Assembly (NCBI RefSeq): GCF_947496075.1
Contig: NZ_CANMBJ010000001.1
Location: 124,001-188,000, forward strand
DNA: 64,000 nt
Direction: 5' to 3'
Origin: an uncultured Tateyamaria sp.
GTDB lineage: Bacteria > Pseudomonadota > Alphaproteobacteria > Rhodobacterales > Rhodobacteraceae
Position numbers and translations under genes: made by a program. Under the pieces are notes generated by a model, which made no database searches, was not told the DNA's origin, and saw only the letters and a list, made by a program, of their open reading frames with translations. This document shows, piece after piece, positions 55,456 through 63,596 of this stretch; position 1 is the first letter of the stretch, and each line of letters begins with the position of its first letter.

Positions 55456-56052
55456 TCAGTACAACGTGTCTCGATACATTTTTTCGACCGCATCCTGACC
55501 CGTTCTTTCGTCCGGAAGCGAGGTGTGATCCCTAAGCATCTCAAGCAAGGTCGCAACTGGGCGGTTCGACGGCCAGCTGTCGGGCTTCCAAAGACCACCG
55601 CGCATCGGGGCCTTGCCGCAATGGGTATAGATTTCGTCTGCCGTGATGCGCAGCACTGTCTTGGGGCTACGACCGTTCACCTGGAACTGTTCACATAGCG
55701 CAGGATCATCGCTGATCTCCGCCGTCCCATTCACGCGCAAGGTTTCATCCACGGTCGGGATCAAAAACAGCAGCGCCACTTTTGGATGCGCCAGAATGTT
55801 CAACAAGCTGTCGATACGGTTGTTGCCGGGACGGTCAGGCAACAGCAGCGTGGTGTCCGTTTCAACCGTGACGAACCCAGCCGGATCCCCTTTGGGTGAA
55901 ATATCGAGGTTTTGCCCATCAGACGTGGCGAGCACGAGAAAAGTGGCATGTTCAATGAACTGTCGGCAATGCGTATCGAAGGACGTTATGACCTTTGCTG
56001 CAGCCCGTTCATGAACCTCACCATAAAGTGCCCGCAATCGTTCCGGTGTCAT
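55456..56052 (-). CDS. Pyridoxamine 5'-phosphate oxidase-like FMN protein (MSMEG_1061/DR2398 type)
   Basis: The 198-residue protein has a split-barrel flavin-binding fold. HATFLVLATSDGQNLDISPKGDPAGFV is the typical N-terminal strand with the FMN-phosphate region, and PDRPGNNRIDSLLNILAHPKVALLFLIP matches the helix after it. GGLWKPDSWP near the C-terminus is common in this PPOX class. Its substrate is unknown, and it does not look like true PdxH. It lies 24 nt downstream of aroB on the same strand. Confidence 0.82.
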   Translation of the reverse strand: MTPERLRALYGEVHERAAAKVITSFDTHCRQFIEHATFLVLATSDGQNLDISPKGDPAGFVTVETDTTLLLPDRPGNNRIDSLLNILAHPKVALLFLIPTVDETLRVNGTAEISDDPALCEQFQVNGRSPKTVLRITADEIYTHCGKAPMRGGLWKPDSWPSNRPVATLLEMLRDHTSLPDERTGQDAVEKMYRDTLY

Positions 56053-56076
56053 CTTACAATCTCCCTCTTCAAATAG

Positions 56077-57189
56077 TCACTTGTCCCGCAGTGCATCCTT
56101 CAAAACAGACATCACAGTATCCTCAGGGACATCCGATGTGACAAAGGCCTGACCTATGCCGCGGGCCAGGATGAAATTCAGCGTACCCGCCACAACCTTC
56201 TTGTCCTGCCCCATCAGGTTCAACAGACCAGCCGCATCCGGCAAATCGCCCGGAATGTCGGCAATGTCTGCCTTCATCCCCATCGCCTTGATATGCGCGC
56301 GCACCCGGCTGGGATCTTCCTGCGAACACAGCCCCAATCGCGCCGACAACTCGAAGGCCAGACCGCAACCGACGGCAACGCCCTCGCCATGCAGCAAGCG
56401 GTCCGAGTATCCAGTAGCAGCCTCTAGCGCGTGGCAGAACGTATGGCCGAGGTTCAAAAGCGCCCTGTCCCCCTGCTCCGTCTCGTCACGGGTCACGATT
56501 TCAGCCTTCATTTCGACAGATCGTTTCACGGCCGCCACACGCAGTTCCATGTCACCTGCCGCCATCGCAGGCGCATTCTCTTCGAGCCATCCAAAGAACG
56601 CGGCATCGCCTAACAGGCCGTATTTCATCACCTCGCCGTATCCCGCAAGGAAATCGCGCGCGGACAGGGACGCCAATACGTCTGTGTCAGCCAGAACTAG
56701 GCTGGGCTGGTGAAAGGCGCCTGCAAGGTTCTTGCCCTGTGCCGTGTTGATCCCGGTTTTGCCCCCGACCGAACTATCGACCTGAGCCAGCAAAGACGTT
56801 GGGACCTGCACAAACCGCACACCACGGCGCAGGATGGCACAGGCAAAGCCCACCAAGTCGCCAATGACGCCTCCGCCGAGGGCTACAACAACGTCGCGAC
56901 GCTCGATCTTCTGGTCCAGCAACCACTCGGTGACCTGAGCGAGATGTGCCCAGCCCTTTGTGGCCTCACCGGGCGGCAACTCCATTGCAACCGCCTCAAT
57001 CCCCGCATCGGCCAGGCCCGCGCGCAAAGCGTCACGATGCAGCGCCGCGACCCGCGTTTCAGTCACGATGGCAACACGTTGGCGCGGCAAGAGCGGCGCA
57101 ATCAACGTGCCAGCCTCGGCCAACAACCCGGGCCCGATCAGCACATCGTACGCCCGGTCGCCCAGAGGCACGTGGACAGTCTCACGCAT
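56077..57189 (-). CDS. aroB: 3-dehydroquinate synthase
   Basis: AroB converts DAHP to 3-dehydroquinate, step two of the shikimate pathway. The 370-residue protein has the NAD+ motif GGGVIGDLVGFACAILRRG, QVPTSLLAQVDSSVGGKTGIN and the zinc ligands in NLGHTFCHALE and LHGEGVAVG. The ATG at 57189 overlaps aroK by 8 nt, so both enzymes are translated together. Confidence 0.95.
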   Translation of the reverse strand: MRETVHVPLGDRAYDVLIGPGLLAEAGTLIAPLLPRQRVAIVTETRVAALHRDALRAGLADAGIEAVAMELPPGEATKGWAHLAQVTEWLLDQKIERRDVVVALGGGVIGDLVGFACAILRRGVRFVQVPTSLLAQVDSSVGGKTGINTAQGKNLAGAFHQPSLVLADTDVLASLSARDFLAGYGEVMKYGLLGDAAFFGWLEENAPAMAAGDMELRVAAVKRSVEMKAEIVTRDETEQGDRALLNLGHTFCHALEAATGYSDRLLHGEGVAVGCGLAFELSARLGLCSQEDPSRVRAHIKAMGMKADIADIPGDLPDAAGLLNLMGQDKKVVAGTLNFILARGIGQAFVTSDVPEDTVMSVLKDALRDK

Positions 57190-57769
57190 CCGTCTTCTCC
57201 AACACATCGGGCCGTTCCGCCAGCAACGTGGCAATCACACGGTCCACCATTTCCTCGATACTCAGGTTCGGCAGAGACACAACGGCCACATCCGCCAGCG
57301 CATAAAGCGGCACGCGTGCATCATAAATCTCGCCCAAGGTGGCGCGCGGATTGGGTGTGCGCAGCAAAGGCCGTGTATCTTTGTGGCGGACCCTTTGCCA
57401 CAGCAGATCAAGGCTTGCATTCAGCCAGACAGACACGCCGCGGGCCGTGATGTTGGTCCGGTTTTCTTCCGCCAAAAAAGCCCCACCACCGGTCGATAAA
57501 ATACCCCGTTCTTCGTCCAAAAGACGGGAAATCACCTGTGTTTCCTTGCTTCGAAAGAAAGGCTCGCCATCTCGCTCAAAAATCTCGGGTACGGTCATGT
57601 TGGCGGCGCTTTCAATCTCTGCGTCGCTGTCCAGAAACGGCACCCCCAGCCTCTGAGCCAGCGCACGACCCACGGCCGTCTTTCCCGCCCCCATCATGCC
57701 AACCATGACAACGGTCTTGTTCAGTCGGAAGCCTGCCCCCAAGTTGTTATTATGCTGATTTTCGCTCAT
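57182..57769 (-). CDS. aroK: Shikimate kinase
   Basis: Shikimate kinase phosphorylates the 3-hydroxyl of shikimate. The 195-residue protein carries Walker A GMMGAGKT (24-31), shikimate-site DSDAEIE, GGGAF and LID-region RPLL. A 16-residue N-terminal extension (MSENQHNNNLGAGFRL) precedes the usual start. The start codon lies in one arm of an inverted repeat with partner at 57801-57808. It overlaps aroB by 8 nt. Confidence 0.94.
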   Translation of the reverse strand: MSENQHNNNLGAGFRLNKTVVMVGMMGAGKTAVGRALAQRLGVPFLDSDAEIESAANMTVPEIFERDGEPFFRSKETQVISRLLDEERGILSTGGGAFLAEENRTNITARGVSVWLNASLDLLWQRVRHKDTRPLLRTPNPRATLGEIYDARVPLYALADVAVVSLPNLSIEEMVDRVIATLLAERPDVLEKTDA

Positions 57770-57808
57770 ATGGCCGTCAATGACGTGATTTTGCGAAAAA
57801 GGCCATAT
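57768..57808. promoter_or_regulatory. Inverted repeat overlapping the aroK start codon
   Basis: ATATGGCC (57768-57775) and GGCCATAT (57801-57808) are perfect inverted copies with 25 nt between. In the aroK transcript the downstream arm would pair across the first bases of the ATG at 57769. As DNA, the repeat lies in the divergent spacer before the gene at 57863. Either an operator or a translation-masking hairpin is possible. Confidence 0.4.
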
Positions 57809-57862
57809 ATGCTTTGAGCAAAACAAAGAACCACCAACAAGAATTCTGGGGCAGGCAAAAAC

Positions 57863-58012
57863 ATGATCCGTCTATTCAAGCTGTTGATCTTTCTAGCGAT
57901 CATCGGATTTATTGGGCTGGTCGGGTATGCCTATGTGGGTGAGTATTTCGGCGCCAACTTCTCGCCACCACAGGATGAAACGCGCGTGCCCGTCACACTG
58001 GATGCAGAATAG
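57863..58012 (+). CDS. Small single-helix membrane protein (49 residues)
   Basis: The frame encodes MIRLFKLLIFLAIIGFIGLV, then a short polar segment (YAYVGEYFGANFSPPQDETR) and an acidic end. One membrane helix (about 6-27) is clear, with the C-terminus probably periplasmic. The stop overlaps the next start codon by 11 nt, so translation is probably coupled with the 512-residue protein and xerD. I recall such a small gene before this locus in other Rhodobacterales. Function unknown. Confidence 0.75.
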   Translation: MIRLFKLLIFLAIIGFIGLVGYAYVGEYFGANFSPPQDETRVPVTLDAE

Positions 58013-59540
58013 CTTTGGCCCTCTTCTTGCCGCGCTGATCAGCGCTGGCACCGGTCTGAATGGACAGGAACAGGCCACAGCCCCGCTGAGCGTGATAGAC
58101 TGGCTTGATACGCAAGAGGCGGTTCAGGCGGCTCAACCCGTTCAACCTGAACCGGATGTCACGTCCAGCGGCATCGTACCGCAAGTCACCGTGCAACCGT
58201 TGGGCGATGATGCGGCACAGCGCGTCGGGCTCGCGCCCTCGAACGTGACCGGCTTTCCCGACACGCTTTGGTCTGCCAGCAACGGATCCGACTTGGCCGA
58301 AGCGGTCAAAGATCTGCCCGATACGTCATTACCTGCGCTGCAATCCCTCATCATGACCTTATTGCTGGCTGAAGCGAACCCGCCAGGTGGCGATGCGTCG
58401 GCCTTCGATCTGGCAAGGGTTGATGCACTTATGCGGTTCGGGGCGTTGGACCCCGCGCTTGCGCTGCTTGAACAGACTGCCGTGAACCGCAGTTCCGCAC
58501 ACCTGAAACGCTACCTCGATTTATCGCTGATCGCGGGAACCGAGGGGGGTGCTTGCGCTCTAACCACGCAAAACCCAAGTCTTTCACCCGCCAAGGTCTA
58601 CGATGTCTTTTGTTCGGCGCGAGCCGGGGATTGGGATGACGCCGTACTGGTTTTAGGCACGTCTCGCGCCCTCGGCCTCATTGAACCAGCGATGGCAGAC
58701 GCGCTGGAGCGATTCCTAGATACCGAGCTGTTCGAAGGTGAGCCGCCCCTGCCCGTCCCGTCTACACCGGATCCGCTGGCTTTCCGCCTGTTCCAAGCCA
58801 TTGGCACGCCAATCCCGACACGCGGATGGCCCGTTGCCTACGCCAACGCTGACTTGTCGCCCAACTCCGGCTGGAAGGCACAGTTGGAAGCAGCAGAGCG
58901 TCTGGCACAACGCGGTGCGCTTGGTGACAACCGTCTTCTGGGGCTCTACACACAGCGCCGACCTGCAGCATCAGGCGGTGTGTGGGACCGGGTCGCCGCC
59001 GTTCAACGGTTCGAAACCGCGCTTTCGACAGGCAGCCCGGCCGCGGTCTCCAAGACGCTTCCCCGCGCATGGCGTGCAATGCGTGATGCTGGCTTGCAAA
59101 CCGTCTTTGCCGGACTGTTCTCCGAAAAACTGTCCGAATTGGTCCTAAGCGGCGCAACAGCCGATCTGGCATTCGAGGTGCTATTGCTGTCCCCAAACTA
59201 TGAAATGGCCGCCGCACAGTTCCCCGCCCGCGCCATGCGCCGCCCGGTGTTAAGCGCCGTGGCAGCGGGTGACATACCGCCCGGTCTCAACGCAGATGGG
59301 ATTGAAGGGGCGGTCGTTGCCGCATTCTCTGATGCACCACCCGACCCTAAAATCGTGGAATTGGCGCAGTCGGACGCTCTCGGGAACGCACTGCTGCAAA
59401 GTATTGCACTGGCCCATGCCGGCAGTTCAGGCGACGTGGCGCAACTGACCACCGGTCTTGCGACCTTGCGCGCGCTTGGCCTCGAAGACGTGGCGCGACG
59501 CACTGCGCTGCAGGTTCTTTTGCTGAGAGGAACAGGATGA
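58002..59540 (+). CDS. Exported protein of unknown function, upstream of xerD
   Basis: The 512-residue protein has a signal-like N-terminus (MQNSFGPLLAALISAGTGLN) followed by a Pro/Gln-rich segment (about 38-60). The rest is alpha-helical and Leu/Ala-rich, with TPR-like spacing (for example ALAEANPPGGDAS to LALLEQTAV, LIEPAMADALERFL). Two cysteines (GGACAL, YDVFCSARAG) may form a disulfide. I do not recognise a named domain. The ATG at 58002 overlaps the small gene before it, and the stop overlaps xerD by 4 nt, a conserved-looking operon. Confidence 0.75.
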   Translation: MQNSFGPLLAALISAGTGLNGQEQATAPLSVIDWLDTQEAVQAAQPVQPEPDVTSSGIVPQVTVQPLGDDAAQRVGLAPSNVTGFPDTLWSASNGSDLAEAVKDLPDTSLPALQSLIMTLLLAEANPPGGDASAFDLARVDALMRFGALDPALALLEQTAVNRSSAHLKRYLDLSLIAGTEGGACALTTQNPSLSPAKVYDVFCSARAGDWDDAVLVLGTSRALGLIEPAMADALERFLDTELFEGEPPLPVPSTPDPLAFRLFQAIGTPIPTRGWPVAYANADLSPNSGWKAQLEAAERLAQRGALGDNRLLGLYTQRRPAASGGVWDRVAAVQRFETALSTGSPAAVSKTLPRAWRAMRDAGLQTVFAGLFSEKLSELVLSGATADLAFEVLLLSPNYEMAAAQFPARAMRRPVLSAVAAGDIPPGLNADGIEGAVVAAFSDAPPDPKIVELAQSDALGNALLQSIALAHAGSSGDVAQLTTGLATLRALGLEDVARRTALQVLLLRGTG

Positions 59541-60499
59541 GCGACCGCTGGATCTCGACCTTTCTGGATGCGCAAGCGGCTGAACTGGGCGCTGCGCGCA
59601 ACACGCTGTTGGCCTACGGTCGCGACCTCAAGGATGTTGGCGCTTGGCTGGCAAAGCAGAATGCCGAATTTGAAACCGCAACAACCGCGCAGATCGAAGC
59701 CTACCTGATCCATTGCGACGCGCAGGGCCTTGCCAAGTCCACCCGCGCCCGACGTCTGTCCGCCATCAAACAGCTTTATCGCTTCGCTTTTGAAGAAGGA
59801 TGGCGCAGCGAAAATCCCGCAATCCAGATCGCAAGCCCCGGCCAGGACAAACGTCTGCCCAAAACGCTGGACGAAGATGAGGTGGAGCGTCTTTTGACAT
59901 CGGCCCGCAGTTTTGGGCGTGGCGAACATGACCAGCTGCGGGACACCTGCCTGATGGAGCTGCTCTATGCCACGGGCATGCGGGTCAGCGAGCTGGTCAG
60001 TCTGCCCGTATCATCGGCACGCGGCGATCCCCAGATGCTCCTGATCTTGGGCAAAGGCGGCAAGGAACGGATGGTTCCCCTGTCGCCCTCGGCCCGTCTT
60101 TCGTTGTTCGAATGGATCAAGCTGCGCGACGCCAAACAACAAAAACTGGAAGACAAGGGCGCCGCGCCATCTCGCTTCCTCTTTCCCTCCCGCGGGGCAT
60201 CCGGATATTTGACCCGCCACTGGTTCTACGCCCGGATCAAATCACTGGCTGTGCATGCCGGTGTTGATCCCAACAAGGTGACCCCGCATACCCTGCGCCA
60301 CGCCTTTGCAACACATCTCTTGGCAGGCGGCGCTGATCTGCGGGCGATTCAGACAATGCTGGGCCACGCCGATGTCGCAACGACCGAGATTTATACGCAC
60401 GTGGTCGATGAACGCCTGACGCAACTTGTGCTGGATCATCACCCACTGGCCAAAGACAGCCGTAAATCAGGGGGCAACACATCCTCCGAAGGCCAGTGA
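59537..60499 (+). CDS. xerD: Tyrosine recombinase XerD
   Basis: XerD with XerC resolves chromosome dimers at dif. The 320-residue protein has a SAM-like N-terminal domain (about 1-100) and a catalytic domain with Arg 149 (ATGMRVSEL), Lys 173 (GKGGKE), His 251/Arg 254 (HTLRH), His 277 (LGHADV) and Tyr 286 (TEIYTH). It overlaps the 512-residue gene by 4 nt. Its last 20 codons run antisense to the end of the phosphoesterase-like gene (61 nt overlap). Confidence 0.93.
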   Translation: MSDRWISTFLDAQAAELGAARNTLLAYGRDLKDVGAWLAKQNAEFETATTAQIEAYLIHCDAQGLAKSTRARRLSAIKQLYRFAFEEGWRSENPAIQIASPGQDKRLPKTLDEDEVERLLTSARSFGRGEHDQLRDTCLMELLYATGMRVSELVSLPVSSARGDPQMLLILGKGGKERMVPLSPSARLSLFEWIKLRDAKQQKLEDKGAAPSRFLFPSRGASGYLTRHWFYARIKSLAVHAGVDPNKVTPHTLRHAFATHLLAGGADLRAIQTMLGHADVATTEIYTHVVDERLTQLVLDHHPLAKDSRKSGGNTSSEGQ

Positions 60500-61245
60500 C
60501 CCGAGCGCAGAGCCTCGTGATACCCATGCGTCAAACCGGCGGCTTCCATGTCTCTGACAGCACCGCCCACATCATATTTCAGACGATGCAGGCTGAGCTG
60601 CCCAGATGTCAGCGTTGCATAGGCCGTGTCACAGCTGCCGTCATGCGGAGGCATGCCAACGACGCCCGCATTGATCCATTCACCAGTGCCAACCGGGCGC
60701 CGAAACGGAATGCCCGAATGACCAGAGATCACATGATCCAGCGGACCAATGCTGGCCTCCAAAGCCCGGTACTCGACCTCGAACGCATCTGAGGGTGAGG
60801 TTGACCACAAAAAGCGGGCCACGTCCGTCACCCCGCCGTGAATGACCCCATAGCGCGCGCCGCAATGTGAAAAGGTTATGATGTCGGGCAAGGCCCGCAT
60901 CCAGTTGCGATCCTCAGCCCCGATCTGACCGTCGGCAAACCGATACCATCCCACAGACAGCAGGTCGCATGAGCTTCCCTCTTCAAACCCGCATCCGCAA
61001 TCAGCGGCCCCCTCCGCCAACTGTATCTCGCAATTGCCTGCAACCACCGCGCATCTCGCAGCGCGGATCGCGGCAACGGTTTCGGCAGGCCGCCCGCAAT
61101 AGGCAACCACGTCGCCTGTGCAAATGGCATATGCGCCTCGCGCCCGGGCCTCCGCCAGAACCGCCTCAGTCGCCTGAAGGTTCGAGTACGGCCCCCCAAA
61201 GACCAACACCTGATCATCAATCACGCCCAGATCCTGCACGCGCAT
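60439..61245 (-). CDS. Metallophosphoesterase-like protein with degenerate first motif
   Basis: The 268-residue protein has a calcineurin-like phosphoesterase plan: CTGDVVAYCGRP (GD 44-45), VAGNCE (GN 70-71), VIHGG (His 136) and SGHSGIPF (GH 175-176). Motif I, normally GDxHGN, reads GGPYSN (17-22) and so lacks both metal ligands. A cysteine group follows motif III (Cys 72, 83, 85, 93: ADCGCGFEEGSSC). The ATG at 61245 (MRVQDLGVID) is the best start. From memory, Rhodobacteraceae homologues share GGPYSN. Substrate unknown. Confidence 0.75.
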   Translation of the reverse strand: MRVQDLGVIDDQVLVFGGPYSNLQATEAVLAEARARGAYAICTGDVVAYCGRPAETVAAIRAARCAVVAGNCEIQLAEGAADCGCGFEEGSSCDLLSVGWYRFADGQIGAEDRNWMRALPDIITFSHCGARYGVIHGGVTDVARFLWSTSPSDAFEVEYRALEASIGPLDHVISGHSGIPFRRPVGTGEWINAGVVGMPPHDGSCDTAYATLTSGQLSLHRLKYDVGGAVRDMEAAGLTHGYHEALRSGHWPSEDVLPPDLRLSLASG

Positions 61246-61315
61246 CCTGTCGCATCCCTTGATTGCGTCGTCTGTCACCCCCATAACCGATCCAAGATCA
61301 AAGGATAAATCACGA

Positions 61316-62626
61316 ATGGACGACCCCTCATCGACGCTCGACGCGGCGTTCTGGATTACAAGCGCTGTGATCCTCGGCTTGCTGGTCATGTCCGGCTTCT
61401 TCTCAGGCTCGGAAACAGCACTGACCGCCGCGTCGCGGGGCAAATTGCGGGCCAAGGCCGACAAAGGATCGCGCGGTGCCGAACGGGCACTTCAGATCAC
61501 CGAGGACAACGAACGGCTGATCGGCTCGGTCCTGCTGGGCAACAACCTCGTCAACATCCTTGCCACGTCGCTGGCCACGGCGATCTTCACGCGGGCCTTC
61601 GGGGAATCCGGCGTGGCACTGGCCACGTTGGTCATGACATTGCTGGTGTTGATCTTTGCAGAGGTGCTGCCAAAGACCTATGCCATCACGAACTCCGAAA
61701 CCGCCGCATCGCTTGTCTCGCGCCCGATCTCTCTGGTGGTGACCGTCTTTTCCCCGATTGTTTCGGCGGTTCGCCTGCTGGTACGCGGTGTCTTGCGGGT
61801 GTTTGGCGTCACGATTGATCCCGACAGCCACATCATGGCGGTGCGCGAGGAGATTGCGGGCGCCCTGCAACTGGGGCATTCCGAAGGCGTCGTCGAAAAG
61901 GAAGATCGTGACCGCATCCTCGGCGCACTGGATCTGGGTGACCGTGTGGTCGAAGAAATCATGCTGCATCGCTCTGGTATTGAAATGATTGATGCAGAGG
62001 ACGATCCGCAGGCCATCCTGGAACAGTGTCTGAAATCAAACCACACGCGCCTTCCGGTCTATCGCGGAGAGCAGGAAAACATCACCGGTGTGATCCACGC
62101 CAAGGACCTTTTGCGCGCCATGTATCAAGTGATTGGCGGACCCGAAGGGGACGCAGCGGCGCTTAAATCATTCGACATCAGTCAGGTGGCAATGCCGCCC
62201 TACTTCGTGCCCGAGACGACCACTCTCGATGACCAGATGCGGCAATTCCTACGCATGCGCACCCACTTTGCACTTGTGGTGGATGAATATGGCTCGCTCC
62301 AAGGTCTGATCACGCTTGAGGACATCCTCGAAGAAATCGTTGGTGAGATCACGGATGAGTTCGACCCGGACGGTGAGCATGCCGTACAACGTGGCGAAGA
62401 CGGGCATTTCCACATCGACGGCGCCATGACGATCCGCGATCTCAACCGTGCAACGGATTGGAACCTGCCAGATGACGAAGCAAACACCGTTGCGGGGTTG
62501 GTGATTCACGAGGCCCAGACAATCCCCACAATCGGTCAGGTCTTCAGCTTCCATGGTTTCCGGTTCGAAGTGACAGCGCGCGAAGGAAACCGGATCACGG
62601 CGTTGAGAATTCAGACACTCGACTAG
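61316..62626 (+). CDS. CNNM/CorC-type membrane transport or divalent-cation protein (DUF21-CBS-CorC_HlyC)
   Basis: The 436-residue protein has four N-terminal helices of the DUF21 domain (about 12-190, with SGFFSGSETALTAASRGKLR and FAEVLPKTYAI), two CBS domains (about 200-335) and a C-terminal CorC_HlyC domain (about 350-435). This layout is that of bacterial CNNM-type Mg2+ transporters (YfjD/HlyC family), once called hemolysins. The ATG at 61316 follows AAGGAT. It is divergent from the phosphoesterase-like gene with 70 nt between. Confidence 0.9.
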   Translation: MDDPSSTLDAAFWITSAVILGLLVMSGFFSGSETALTAASRGKLRAKADKGSRGAERALQITEDNERLIGSVLLGNNLVNILATSLATAIFTRAFGESGVALATLVMTLLVLIFAEVLPKTYAITNSETAASLVSRPISLVVTVFSPIVSAVRLLVRGVLRVFGVTIDPDSHIMAVREEIAGALQLGHSEGVVEKEDRDRILGALDLGDRVVEEIMLHRSGIEMIDAEDDPQAILEQCLKSNHTRLPVYRGEQENITGVIHAKDLLRAMYQVIGGPEGDAAALKSFDISQVAMPPYFVPETTTLDDQMRQFLRMRTHFALVVDEYGSLQGLITLEDILEEIVGEITDEFDPDGEHAVQRGEDGHFHIDGAMTIRDLNRATDWNLPDDEANTVAGLVIHEAQTIPTIGQVFSFHGFRFEVTAREGNRITALRIQTLD

Positions 62627-62632
62627 CGTGTC

Positions 62633-63463
62633 TTACAAAAGCTCTTTTGTATCGCTGTGCGTGTTGACCCACGCGCGCACATCATCGAGACGACCGCGGG
62701 CAACAGGGATTTCCTGACCATCGGTCAGGGTCAATTTCGAACCGGACAAGGATCGCGCAGTCTGGCGAGCAACCCAATGTGACCGGTGCGTTTGGATTCC
62801 ATCTTCCGGGCTGACCTGGTCGAGGAATGTCGCCATACGTTCGCGGATAATCTCCACGTTGCCGGACATGTAGATTTCCAGATGGTGCTCAGCCGCCTTG
62901 ACGCGCGAAATTTGTGTCAGCCCCACTTTGCGGCCTGCCAAAGTGATATCTCGACCCGCACTCTTGATTGCCTTGCGTGCACGCTGCGCTGGTAACAGCC
63001 AAAGCAAGGCCACAGTTTCGAAGACATGAGCAACGAACACGTTCCTCAAATTCATCTGCCACGTCATGGAACCAAATGCAGGCTTGCCAGGTTCAAACAA
63101 GATCGTCAGCCCGCCGGCCGTAAGGTAAGTGGAAGCCAGCACCAATGGAGATGAGAGGATAATCAAGGGAATCGGGCCGCCAAAGGTCGACCGCCAGATT
63201 CGGCAGGTGGCCAGCGCATAGAACATGGACAAGAACAGGTACAAAAAAAGCGCTACAAACCAGAAGGCCAACCGTAGTCCGAAGCTTTCAAACTGCGGCA
63301 AAGTCACAGGATGGCCGGTCGCCATGATGAAGAAGCCGACGAGCACCAGAAGCCACATCTGCCAAGACGTATACAGCTCGTGCATTTCGCGTATCGTGAA
63401 GTGTGCCTGGTCGCCATTCGAGACAAAAACCTGCACTTCGTGGTTGAAAACCTTCCCCAACAT
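62633..63463 (-). CDS. Membrane-bound LytTR DNA-binding protein
   Basis: The 276-residue protein has a short soluble start, four helices (about 36-55, 64-84, 93-118, 139-158) and a C-terminal LytTR DNA-binding domain (about 178-270, ISRVKAAEHHLEIYMSGNVE and GIQTHRSHWVARQTARSLSG). Membrane-bound LytTR regulators are known but their signals are mostly not. There is no histidine kinase next to it, so the membrane part may sense directly. It is convergent with the CNNM-type gene, 6 nt between stops. Confidence 0.85.
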   Translation of the reverse strand: MLGKVFNHEVQVFVSNGDQAHFTIREMHELYTSWQMWLLVLVGFFIMATGHPVTLPQFESFGLRLAFWFVALFLYLFLSMFYALATCRIWRSTFGGPIPLIILSSPLVLASTYLTAGGLTILFEPGKPAFGSMTWQMNLRNVFVAHVFETVALLWLLPAQRARKAIKSAGRDITLAGRKVGLTQISRVKAAEHHLEIYMSGNVEIIRERMATFLDQVSPEDGIQTHRSHWVARQTARSLSGSKLTLTDGQEIPVARGRLDDVRAWVNTHSDTKELL

Positions 63464-63596
63464 GAGCGCTGCCTACCATGTGACGCTAATTAGAGTAAAT
63501 GCGTTGCAAAGGTCTATTGGGTGTAGACGGCAGGCAATTCGGTGTCAGTTACAGGTTTGTATCGATTGGTGTTTCCTTTCGTCTACACCGTGCACA

